This document shows, piece by piece, positions 15,500-24,375 of a stretch of 64,000 nt of DNA. The stretch is from assembly GCF_001637205.1 (NCBI RefSeq), contig NZ_LVJH01000002.1:186001-250000 (forward strand). Reading direction: 5' to 3'. The position numbers and the translations under genes were made by a program. Position 1 is the stretch's first letter. Each line of letters opens with the position of its first letter. The notes under the pieces are model-generated. The model did not search any database. It was not told the origin of the DNA and saw nothing but the letters and a program-made list of their open reading frames with translations. This stretch comes from Paenibacillus glacialis (lineage in GTDB: Bacteria > Bacillota > Bacilli > Paenibacillales > Paenibacillaceae).

Positions 15500-17041
15500 T
15501 TACAGTTTAACATTCTCACGATTACTGAAAGTAACACGCTTTTCTATCAGTCGATTTAATGCATCCACATAAGCACGTGCACTAGCTTCCAATATATCCG
15601 TACTCAGTCCTCGGCCCTGTGCAGAGACACCTTTCTGAGTAAGCACGACATGTACTTCCCCAAGTGCATCTTTCCCATGGGAAACTGATTTAATAGAATA
15701 ATCGTCTAGTGTCACTTCTTCTAACGTCGCTTTGTCAATCGCATTATAGATCGCATCTACCGATCCGTTACCTTCTGCTTCCTCGATTAACACTTGATTC
15801 TCTTCTTTAACAATACGAACTTTAGCGGTTGGTACCGATGTATTTCCATAAGTAACATAAATTGTTTCGAGCTTAAATACTTCTACAGTATCTATAAGTT
15901 TCTCTTCAATCAGTGCAAGAAGATCTTCATCGGATACTTCTTTCTTCTTATCAGCAAGGTCTTTGAATTTAGCGAAAGCATCATTCACCTGAAGATCATC
16001 CAACTCATAACCTAAATCAATTAGCTTTTCACGGAATGCATGTCGTCCAGAATGTTTACCTAGAACAAGCTTACTTTCTTTCAGACCAATCGATTCAGGT
16101 GTCATAATCTCATACGTCGTTTTCTCTTTCAACATGCCATCTTGATGAATGCCCGATTCATGTGCGAAGGCATTAGCACCCACAATAGCCTTATTTCCAG
16201 GAACAACCATCCCAGTTAACTTACTAACTAAGCGACTGGTACGAGCAATCTCTGACAATTGAAGCGAAGTCGTAGCATTGAAGAATGATTGACGTGTTGC
16301 CAAAGCCATCGCTACTTCCTCAATCGCTGTATTTCCTGCGCGTTCACCAATGCCATTAATTGTACCTTCAATTTGGTCTGCACCATTCTGAATAGCCGCT
16401 AACGTATTGGCCGTAGCCATACCTAGATCGTTATGACAATGCGCACTCAATTGAATCTTCTCAACATCCGGCACATTTTCTTTGACGAATTTGAAAATCG
16501 CGCCATATTCCGATGGATTCAAATATCCAACGGTATCTGGAATATTTACAACAGATGCACCTTCTTGGATAGCCATGCCAACCATCTGAGCTATGAAATC
16601 ATATTCGGTACGTCCAGCATCCTCCAAGGAGAACTCAATCTTCGAGAAATACTTACGCGCATAACGAATTGCAGATTGTGCTGTTTCTAACACTTGTTCC
16701 TTATCCATCCGTAGTTTGTGCTTACGATGAATAGGTGAAGTCGCTAGAAAAATATGAATACATGGATCTTGAGCTCCTATTAGAGCTTCACGAACAGCAT
16801 CAATATCTTGCTCACGAGAACGTGAAAGACCGATAACTGTCACATTCTTAACTGCTCTTGCGACAGCATTTACAGCTGCAAGATCTCCTGGTGAAGCAGC
16901 TGGAAATCCTGCTTCCATTCGATCAATACCCAATTTTTCTAATTGGTGTGCAATCTCTACCTTCTCACGAGTATTCAAGTTCACACCAGGAGATTGTTCA
17001 CCATCTCTTAACGTGGTGTCAAAAACATAAATTTTCCGCAT
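15500..17041 (-). CDS. leuA: 2-isopropylmalate synthase
   Basis: 513 residues from the ATG at 17041, which has AAGGAGG eight bases upstream (the frame opens at GTG 17050, too near the site). DTTLRDGEQSPG (residues 8-19) and SAHCHNDLGMA are the catalytic DRE-TIM motifs; VNIPDTVGYLNP is present. The C-terminal ~130 residues form the LeuA allosteric domain where leucine binds. It catalyses acetyl-CoA + 2-oxoisovalerate to 2-isopropylmalate, the first step of leucine synthesis, and is in the ilv-leu operon. Confidence 0.97.
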   Translation of the reverse strand: MRKIYVFDTTLRDGEQSPGVNLNTREKVEIAHQLEKLGIDRMEAGFPAASPGDLAAVNAVARAVKNVTVIGLSRSREQDIDAVREALIGAQDPCIHIFLATSPIHRKHKLRMDKEQVLETAQSAIRYARKYFSKIEFSLEDAGRTEYDFIAQMVGMAIQEGASVVNIPDTVGYLNPSEYGAIFKFVKENVPDVEKIQLSAHCHNDLGMATANTLAAIQNGADQIEGTINGIGERAGNTAIEEVAMALATRQSFFNATTSLQLSEIARTSRLVSKLTGMVVPGNKAIVGANAFAHESGIHQDGMLKEKTTYEIMTPESIGLKESKLVLGKHSGRHAFREKLIDLGYELDDLQVNDAFAKFKDLADKKKEVSDEDLLALIEEKLIDTVEVFKLETIYVTYGNTSVPTAKVRIVKEENQVLIEEAEGNGSVDAIYNAIDKATLEEVTLDDYSIKSVSHGKDALGEVHVVLTQKGVSAQGRGLSTDILEASARAYVDALNRLIEKRVTFSNRENVKL

Positions 17042-17081
17042 GACAGACACCTCCTTAATTTATGAATCCCTATTAAAATAT

Positions 17082-17122
17082 CCAATGCAGCTCACGCATG
17101 TATGTGTGCACGGCCGCATTGG
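17082..17122 (-). other. hairpin in the ilvC-leuA gap
   Basis: CCAATGCAGC ... GGCCGCATTGG forms a stem with mismatches in the 180-base gap between ilvC and leuA, with no T-run. It may be an mRNA processing or stability element, as is known for the ilv-leu operon of B. subtilis. Confidence 0.4.
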
Positions 17123-17231
17123 AATACCTTCTAAACGTTATACTTTATCCCTCCAACGTCTTAAAGCGTAGAAATGTCAGAGGATTTAAACCAGCTTTCT
17201 ATACATTAGTATGATTCATATTATGAAATTA

Positions 17232-18239
<1,008 letters not shown>

Positions 18240-18272
18240 TTAATTTTAAAAGAACCCTCCATGATGATCCAT

Positions 18273-18422
18273 AAATTGTTACAAGTCAATTTAGAATTCA
18301 TTTACATGTAATTTTGAAATTGTCTCAAACCAATTTAGAAATTGTCTCATATCAATTTAGAAATTGTCTCATATCAATTTAGAATTCATCTATATGATTT
18401 CGAAATTGTCTCACATCAATTT
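18273..18422. repeat. five spaced copies of a 20-bp palindromic repeat
   Basis: Copies at 18273-18292, 18317-18336, 18339-18358, 18361-18380 and 18403-18422. Each has AAATTG (8 bases) CAATTT; in the last four the centre is TCTCANAN. Start-to-start distances are 44, 22, 22 and 42 bases, i.e. multiples of about two helical turns, so the sites lie on one face of the DNA. Three copies are followed by AGAATTCAT. They are upstream of ilvC and look like an iterated protein-binding array or repeated promoter element. Confidence 0.75.
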
Positions 18423-18435
18423 AGAATTCATCTTT

Positions 18436-18505
18436 AAAGAACGGGTGTTTCAAAGATCCACTAACGTTAGTGTAGTCTTGTGAATCTTTCAAACGCCCGC
18501 TCTTT
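18436..18505. repeat. long imperfect hairpin between ilvN and ilvC
   Basis: Left arm AAAGAACGGGTGTTTCAAAG and right arm (reverse complement) AAAGAGCGGGCGTTTGAAAG pair over about 26 bp with a few mismatches, around a loop that contains CACTAACGTTAGTG, itself palindromic. No U-run follows on either strand, so it is not a classical terminator. Confidence 0.6.
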
Positions 18506-18543
18506 AAGAGAGGGCATTTATCTCATATCATTACATCACATTG

Positions 18544-18590
18544 TTACATACATTACTTTGTTACATACATTACTTTGTTACATTACTTTG
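18544..18590. repeat. 17-bp tandem repeat at the ilvN 3' end
   Basis: TTACATACATTACTTTG is present twice exactly (18544-18560, 18561-18577) and once as a shortened TTACATTACTTTG (18578-18590). The last copy contains the ilvN stop codon, so the repeat probably arose by slippage at the gene end. Confidence 0.75.
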
Positions 18591-19080
18591 TGTCATTTCC
18601 ACGAGTCATTGCAGTAACACCCGTCCGAGATATCTCACGGATACCGTACGGTTTTAGCAATTCAATCATTGCATCAATTTTGGTCGTATCTCCAACAACT
18701 TGGACCATTATGCTATGTGTACCAATATCGACAACCGATGCACGGAACGTCTCCACGATACCCATGATTTCTGGGCGTTCGTTTGTTTCGGACTTCACCT
18801 TAATCAGAGCTAATTCACGATCTACCATTGGTTTGGAACCCAAATTAATAACTTTTATAACATCAATCAGCTTATATAACTGCTTCTCGATTTGTTCTAG
18901 TGTTTTATCGTCGCCGATCGTCACAACAACCATCCGAGATAATCCAACTTCTTCAGACTGTCCAACCGTGATACTTTCAATATTGAACCCGCGTCTTCCA
19001 AAAAGTCCAGAAACTCTTTGAAGTACGCCGGGTTGGTCATTTACAAGTATAGAAATCGTATGTCTCATACTCATACTCAT
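18583..19080 (-). CDS. ilvN: acetolactate synthase small subunit
   Basis: About 165 residues. MRHTISILVNDQPGVLQRVSGLFGRRGFNIESI is the N-terminal ACT domain that binds valine; the C-terminal domain ends EISRTGVTAMTRG. It regulates the IlvB catalytic subunit. The start may be the ATG at 19080 or the GTG at 19086 that overlaps the ilvB stop by four bases; either way it is coupled to ilvB. The stop codon is inside the 17-bp tandem repeat. Confidence 0.95.
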   Translation of the reverse strand: MSMSMRHTISILVNDQPGVLQRVSGLFGRRGFNIESITVGQSEEVGLSRMVVVTIGDDKTLEQIEKQLYKLIDVIKVINLGSKPMVDRELALIKVKSETNERPEIMGIVETFRASVVDIGTHSIMVQVVGDTTKIDAMIELLKPYGIREISRTGVTAMTRGNDTK

Positions 19081-19082
19081 AT

Positions 19083-20825
19083 TCACTCATCCCCCATCAA
19101 CATTTGATCAATGGTCGATCCCTGAGTAACCATCGGATATACATTTTCGTACTTGTTAACAACGAAATCTAATAGAACTGGACCTGGTGTTTCAAGTGCT
19201 TCCTGCCATGCAAGCCTTGCTTCCTCTTTCGTCGTTGCCCGAAGTCCTTTAACACCATAAGCTTCCGCTAATTTAACAAAATCAGGACTGCCAGCAAGAT
19301 CAATGTGACTATATCGATTCTCGTAAATAAGCTCTTGCCATTGTCGTACCATTCCCAATACCTGGTTATTAATGATAACGATCTTAACAGGAATATTATT
19401 AATAGCACAAATTGCTAATTCCTGCGAACACATCTGAATACCACCATCTCCATTTATGGAGATAACTAGACGTTCTGGTTGAGCCATCTGTGCACCAATC
19501 GCCGACGGTAAACCATATCCCATCGTTCCAAGTCCACCTGACGTAATCCAAGATCTAGGATGATTGAACTTGTAGTATTGTGCTGCCCACATTTGATGTT
19601 GACCAACGTCCGTTGTAACAATGGCTTCCCCTTTTGTCGTTTCATTCAGCATCTCGATAACCCATTGAGGTTTCAATACGTCTTCTGCATCTGTATATCT
19701 GAAAGGATATTCAAGCTTCCACTCTTGAATTTGCTTTCTCCATGCGTCCGCTTTGTCTGTATGACTCACCAACGGATTGATCATCTCAAGAACCGTCTTC
19801 ACATCTCCTACAATCGGAATATCTGCCGCAACATTCTTGCCGATCTCTGCAGGGTCAATATCAATGTGGACAATTTTGGCATGAGGTGCAAATCCATTTA
19901 ATTTACCTGTTACACGGTCATCAAATCGAGCTCCAATATTGATCAGAAGATCACATTGTTGAATCGCATGGTTCGATGTATAGGTACCGTGCATTCCTGG
20001 CATACCTGTCCATAACTCATGTCCACTTGGAAATCCACCAAGTCCAAGGAGTGTAGTCGTAATTGGGATTCCAGTTCGAGTTGCAAATTCGAATAACTCT
20101 TCATGTGCCCCTGAGTAGATTACGCCTCCTCCTGCAAGAATATAAGGACGCTCAGCTTCACTAATGGCCTGTGCTAACTTATCAACTTGCAACTTGTTAG
20201 GTACAGTACGAGGATTGTAGCCTCTAACATTGAACTCTTCAACAGGTTTAAATAGCGTCTTCGCTGCGGATACATCCTTAGGAATATCAATCAATACCGG
20301 ACCTTTACGTCCTGTATTAGCGATGTGGAATGCTTCATGAATCACTCTGGGTAAATCTTCCACATCTCTTACCAAGTAGCTATGTTTCGTTATTGGCATC
20401 GTAATTCCGGTAATATCCGCTTCTTGGAATGCATCCGTCCCGATTAGCGTTGTAGCCACATTCCCTGTGATAACTACCATAGGTACAGAATCCATATATG
20501 CTGTAGCAATTCCTGTAACTAGGTTTGTTGCTCCAGGTCCAGAAGTTGCAATACAGACACCCACTTTACCGCTAGCTCGTGCATATCCATCTGCCGCATG
20601 TATTGCTCCCTGTTCATGACGCGTCAATAGGTGCTTGAAATCATCGAAGCCATACATAGCATCATAGATATACAGTACAGCTCCACCAGGATAACCAAAC
20701 ACACAATCTACACCCTCCAATAGAAGGCTGCGTAGCAATACTTCCGAGCCAGTAATGACTTCCGGTTTCATCCATTTCTCTCGTAATTGCTCTGTTGACG
20801 TCTGCTTTGGAATTTGCTCGTTCAT
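19083..20825 (-). CDS. ilvB: acetolactate synthase large subunit
   Basis: 580 residues. The ThDP-activating glutamate is in LTRHEQGAIHAADGYARASG; the ThDP/Mg motif is INGDGGIQMCSQELAICAINN; FAD-associated central domain RFDDRVTGKLNGFAP. It condenses pyruvate with pyruvate or 2-oxobutyrate, the first common step of branched-chain amino acid synthesis. It is first in the ilv-leu operon, behind a leucine-type T-box leader, so its transcription should rise when tRNA-Leu is uncharged. Confidence 0.98.
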   Translation of the reverse strand: MNEQIPKQTSTEQLREKWMKPEVITGSEVLLRSLLLEGVDCVFGYPGGAVLYIYDAMYGFDDFKHLLTRHEQGAIHAADGYARASGKVGVCIATSGPGATNLVTGIATAYMDSVPMVVITGNVATTLIGTDAFQEADITGITMPITKHSYLVRDVEDLPRVIHEAFHIANTGRKGPVLIDIPKDVSAAKTLFKPVEEFNVRGYNPRTVPNKLQVDKLAQAISEAERPYILAGGGVIYSGAHEELFEFATRTGIPITTTLLGLGGFPSGHELWTGMPGMHGTYTSNHAIQQCDLLINIGARFDDRVTGKLNGFAPHAKIVHIDIDPAEIGKNVAADIPIVGDVKTVLEMINPLVSHTDKADAWRKQIQEWKLEYPFRYTDAEDVLKPQWVIEMLNETTKGEAIVTTDVGQHQMWAAQYYKFNHPRSWITSGGLGTMGYGLPSAIGAQMAQPERLVISINGDGGIQMCSQELAICAINNIPVKIVIINNQVLGMVRQWQELIYENRYSHIDLAGSPDFVKLAEAYGVKGLRATTKEEARLAWQEALETPGPVLLDFVVNKYENVYPMVTQGSTIDQMLMGDE

Positions 20826-20871
20826 CAGTCATCCCCCTCTCAAGATTACACCTATTACAATATTTCGGAAC

Positions 20872-21197
20872 AAAAAAAACCTTCGTCCTTCACAACAGAC
20901 TTATCTCTGTGTGAGGGACGAAAGTTTATATCTTCCGTGGTACCACCCAAGTTTGCTTTAAGTTTCACAACAAAAAGCCTTATCAAGTATAATTTCTTAT
21001 ACCTGTGGTCTATAACGTGGACCAGTCGATTTTCCCTAATACGCATTAATGCTTTTCAGGAAAACAGCTCCGAGGTGAGCTCGTATAAAAGGGATTTTGG
21101 TGGAGGTTGCAGCAAATCCTCTCACTCTCTGAACAAAAGAGCCCTTAAAACTTCGTCCTCTTCATTGCCGATTACATAATTTACTCGTTAAAATGTT
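20872..21197 (-). promoter_or_regulatory. T-box leader (tRNA-Leu type) of the ilv-leu operon
   Basis: The T-box sequence GGGTGGTACCACGG lies at 20935-20948, with UGGU to pair with a charged-end ACCA. It is followed by the terminator CGTCCTTCACA.../...GTGAGGGACG and eight T residues (20872-20925). Stem I has the AGAGAGTGAGAGG element; its 3' side reads GAG-CTC-ACCTCGGAGC, which matches the conserved context GAA-codon-ACCUnnGAGC, so the specifier is CTC (21077-21079), leucine. Uncharged tRNA-Leu would stabilise the antiterminator. Confidence 0.9.
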
Positions 21198-21203
21198 AAA
21201 TGT

Positions 21204-21233
21204 ATTATATGATCCATCCACCACTATAGTCAA
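21204..21233 (-). promoter_or_regulatory. sigma-A promoter of the ilv-leu operon
   Basis: Minus-strand TTGACT, 18 bases, perfect TATAAT. Transcription would start about 21197, giving a leader of roughly 370 bases before ilvB. Confidence 0.7.
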
Positions 21234-21375
21234 TACCCATATTTTTATTATTTTATAAAATCAACCCTTTTCAACACTTTTTCTCTCTAATTTGTAGCAC
21301 AAACTCTCCCCTATGACACATATGATGAAATAAATTTACTGAATTTATCGAATAGCGAGGGGAGGAATTACCTGC

Positions 21376-21825
21376 ATGATCCGATACAGAAGACCTAAAC
21401 AGGATGATTCCACTATTATACAATTAATTGAATCTGAACTTGTCCCATTATCTAGTATGGACGGTAAACAAATCTTAGAAATAAAAAAAGACCTACCTAA
21501 GCGCTTAACAAACGGAGTCACTCTTGTGGCTTCACCTTATTATGAGGGTGACGCTGTAGGATTTGTCCATTTCATGTTACACGGTGACTTATTATATATC
21601 GATATGTTGGCCGTCGCATCCGCTGCACAGCGCAAGCGCTGGGGAAACTTGTTAATGGTTCAGGCAGAACGCTTTGCGCAGTCTCGCGGATGCAAACGAT
21701 CCAAAGTTATGGTAGATACCATTAATACAATCGGACTTTCCTTTTATAAAAAGTTAGGATATGCTCCAACGCGTATACATCCATCTAGTAAAATTTATGA
21801 ATTGGAAAAGCAGCTACAGGTTTAA
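21376..21825 (+). CDS. GNAT-family N-acetyltransferase
   Basis: 149 residues. The acetyl-CoA fold is visible: YIDMLAVASAAQRKRWGNLLMVQAERFAQSRGCKRSKVMVDTINTIGLSFYKKLGYAP. The first part of motif A (Q/RxxGxG/A) is AQRKRWGN, so the P-loop is slightly unusual with W in place of a small residue. The substrate is not predictable. RBS GGGGAGG upstream. It runs convergent to the next gene with only seven bases between. Confidence 0.85.
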   Translation: MIRYRRPKQDDSTIIQLIESELVPLSSMDGKQILEIKKDLPKRLTNGVTLVASPYYEGDAVGFVHFMLHGDLLYIDMLAVASAAQRKRWGNLLMVQAERFAQSRGCKRSKVMVDTINTIGLSFYKKLGYAPTRIHPSSKIYELEKQLQV

Positions 21826-21832
21826 TCAGAAT

Positions 21833-22174
21833 TTAGAAGAATCCTCCGTAAGGTGGATATCCTCCACCATAAGGGCTGCCATAGTTTCCGTATGGATTTC
21901 CATATGCATTAGGTACAGCTTTGGGTCCGCCAAAACCTCCATATCCGAAACCACCAGTAACATAAGGCGCTGTTCCAATCGCCAACAAGTCGAATAATAC
22001 TAATGGAATAATGGCTTTAACCTGTACTTTTTTTCCAGTATTTCGTTGCATGATGAGACGATTTCCGGAAATTCTCAACAATTTACCGGTAATAAGAGTA
22101 CCATCCTTTTTGGTTGCAGTAATATTCTTCCCTATCCATCTACGCGCTTGACTCTTCGTAACCGAGTGCTTCAT
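21833..22174 (-). CDS. small Gly/Tyr-rich C-tail protein, unknown function
   Basis: About 113 residues from the ATG at 22174 (AAGGAGGAGGG upstream; the frame opens at 22195). The N-terminal half, KNITATKKDGTLITGKLLRISGNRLIMQR, has the strand pattern of a small Sm/SH3-like barrel and is basic. A short hydrophobic stretch (IIPLVLFDLLAIG) is followed by a Gly/Tyr/Pro-rich tail (GYGGFGG, YGNPYGNYG, PYGGGYPPYGGFF) like those of spore-coat or surface proteins. A spore-coat role is only a guess from composition. Confidence 0.6.
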   Translation of the reverse strand: MKHSVTKSQARRWIGKNITATKKDGTLITGKLLRISGNRLIMQRNTGKKVQVKAIIPLVLFDLLAIGTAPYVTGGFGYGGFGGPKAVPNAYGNPYGNYGSPYGGGYPPYGGFF

Positions 22175-22268
22175 GATCTCCCTCCTCCTTATCATTTCAC
22201 ATTTCAGATATAGTGTATTCTAGGGATTGACCTAACGCTTGTTCATTAGCCCTGTTCATTGCCCAAGT

Positions 22269-22320
22269 AAAATCCAAAGAACCACACCCCAATATATCGG
22301 AGTGTGGTTCTTTGGATTTT
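22269..22320 (-). terminator. terminator of the nucleoside ABC transporter operon
   Basis: AAAATCCAAAGAACCACAC / GTGTGGTTCTTTGGATTTT, long near-perfect arms, just after the last permease gene. Confidence 0.85.
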
Positions 22321-22332
22321 GATTTCTATATT

Positions 22333-23295
22333 TTAACGTTTACCTGGATCGTATGGTTCACCTAACGCTGAAGGTGCAGAGGATCTTCCAACTGCAGCTA
22401 CAAGTACAACAATCGTTAATACGTAAGGAAGCATGTAAATGAACTCTTGTGGAACGCTCTGTGCCCAATCAAATAACTGAAAGTAGCTACCCATTGCTTG
22501 AAAGAGACCGAATAACACAGCAGCTCCCAAGGCTCCGATTGGGTTCCATTTCCCGAAAATCATCGCAGCAATAGCGATAAATCCTTGACCTGAAATCGTA
22601 TTATGAGCAAACATACTCGTAGTCGTTAGTGCAATTGTTGCACCACCAAGAGCTGCGAAAGCACCACTCATCATGACTCCAATATAACGCATACGACTTA
22701 CTTTGATACCCATCGTATCTGCAGCACTAGGATGTTCTCCTACTGCACGTAAACGCATGCCAAACGATGTCTTGAAAAGGACATAATACGATACAAATAC
22801 CAAGATAACCGCCAAATATGTCGTTGGGTAATGATGAAACAATACATTCCCAATAAAGGGGATATCAGCCAATCCGAAGAAATTAGTCTTCCGGAACACT
22901 TCTTGTAGAAGTGGCGTTTCTCCTTGACCGTCAAAGAGAAGTCTAACTAAATACAATGTGCTTCCTGCAGCTAAGAAGTTAATAACGATACCGCTAATCG
23001 TCTGATCTGCCTTGAAGGTTATCGAGGCTACCGCATGAATCAGTGAAGCAATTATACCAAGTACAATCGCTGCCAACAATCCAATATATGGCGAGGCAGC
23101 ACCCATTCCTGCCCCCTCTGCATAGTAAGTTCCTATGGCAGCAGCAAAAGCTCCAAAGACCATAAGCCCTTCAAGACCAATATTAACCACACCAGAACGT
23201 TCCGAGAAGATACCTCCCATAGAAGCAAAGATAAGCGCCGTAGAAAACACCAGCGTTGTGTTGATAAGTTGGCCAATCGTTGTTATCCAGTCCAT
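22333..23295 (-). CDS. nupQ: nucleoside ABC transporter permease (NupQ-like)
   Basis: 320 residues, about eight hydrophobic segments. SERSGVVNIGLEGLMVFGAFAA is the conserved N-terminal signature of the BMP-system inner permeases (BPD_transp_2), and GMRLRAVGEHPSAADTMGIKV is the cytoplasmic EAA-like loop. With the adjoining NupP-like permease, ATPase and lipoprotein it should form a guanosine/nucleoside importer as in B. subtilis (YufNOPQ). The start abuts the stop of the upstream permease with no gap. Confidence 0.88.
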   Translation of the reverse strand: MDWITTIGQLINTTLVFSTALIFASMGGIFSERSGVVNIGLEGLMVFGAFAAAIGTYYAEGAGMGAASPYIGLLAAIVLGIIASLIHAVASITFKADQTISGIVINFLAAGSTLYLVRLLFDGQGETPLLQEVFRKTNFFGLADIPFIGNVLFHHYPTTYLAVILVFVSYYVLFKTSFGMRLRAVGEHPSAADTMGIKVSRMRYIGVMMSGAFAALGGATIALTTTSMFAHNTISGQGFIAIAAMIFGKWNPIGALGAAVLFGLFQAMGSYFQLFDWAQSVPQEFIYMLPYVLTIVVLVAAVGRSSAPSALGEPYDPGKR

Positions 23296-24375
23296 TTACA
23301 ACACCTTCTCTTTCTTACGCTTGAGGTACAGAGGCTTAAGCACCCAGCGTACAATTCCTTGTGCAGCAATAAAGAATATGATGGAACCAATCACAATTCG
23401 AATGATTTCTGGAGGAACCCCCGCACCGAAGCTCATACCTGATGATCCGGATGTCAATGTACCAAACAAAGTAGCACCAAGAATCGTTCCGAATGGGTGG
23501 GTCATACCAATCAACGCTACGGCAATTCCGTCAAATCCAACACCTGGTGACCCTGTAAATATGGTTTGATAATGAAAGACACCAAGTACCTGGAATGCAC
23601 CACCGAGGCCAGCAAAAATACCACTGATAAACATTGCCTTCACGATGTTGCGTTTCACATTCATACCTGCATACTCTGCTGCATTTGGGTTATGTCCTAC
23701 TGCTCTAAGCTCATACCCCTGTTTACTCTTCCACATATACACATAAAAGAACACAGCAGCTAAAATAGCTATCAAGGTACCCATATGCATACGTGCATTA
23801 TCCATCAACATTGACAACCCACCAAGCGAAATAGATGCTGTCGGTTGAATATCTAATGATTTCTGTTGACCCTCAAGAAGTAGAAAGTTTCTCACAATAT
23901 AATTACTGAAATACAACGCTGTCCAATTCAGCATAATTGAGACGATAACTTCATTTACGCCACGTTTTGCTTTTAGATAACCAACAATACCTGCCCACAA
24001 TCCACCGCACAAACCACCGGCAATAATCGCTAGTGGGGCATGAATCAAGGCTGGTAGACCCGTAACCTTAATACCTACAATCGTTGCAGCAGTCATTCCA
24101 ATGATATACTGACCTTCTGCACCAATATTGAATAGACCTGCACGAAAGGCAAAAGCAACAGCAAGTCCTGTCATGATAAGAGGTGTGATTTCTCGAATTG
24201 TCTCACCAAATCCATACGAATCACCAAAAACAGATGAAAACAATGAGCTATATGCAAGTATCGGATCATAGCCACCTGCAAGCATAATCAGAGCACCGAC
24301 AATAAGTCCAAATATTACAGCAACCACAGGGATAATAAGACTATCGAGTGTAAATATTTTCATCAATTTATTCAT
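23296..24375 (-). CDS. nupP: nucleoside ABC transporter permease (NupP-like)
   Basis: 359 residues. The permease signature is LFNIGAEGQYIIGMTAATIVG and the cytoplasmic loop GYELRAVGHNPNAAEYAGMNV. The N-terminal region is longer than that of its partner. It overlaps the ATPase gene by eight bases, so they are translationally coupled. Same operon as the BMP lipoprotein. Confidence 0.88.
   Translation of the reverse strand: MNKLMKIFTLDSLIIPVVAVIFGLIVGALIMLAGGYDPILAYSSLFSSVFGDSYGFGETIREITPLIMTGLAVAFAFRAGLFNIGAEGQYIIGMTAATIVGIKVTGLPALIHAPLAIIAGGLCGGLWAGIVGYLKAKRGVNEVIVSIMLNWTALYFSNYIVRNFLLLEGQQKSLDIQPTASISLGGLSMLMDNARMHMGTLIAILAAVFFYVYMWKSKQGYELRAVGHNPNAAEYAGMNVKRNIVKAMFISGIFAGLGGAFQVLGVFHYQTIFTGSPGVGFDGIAVALIGMTHPFGTILGATLFGTLTSGSSGMSFGAGVPPEIIRIVIGSIIFFIAAQGIVRWVLKPLYLKRKKEKVL

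Noticed and set aside
18273-18422. CRISPR array
   Set aside because: Repeats are 20 bp with 2-24 base gaps, the gaps are not unique spacers, and no cas genes are present.
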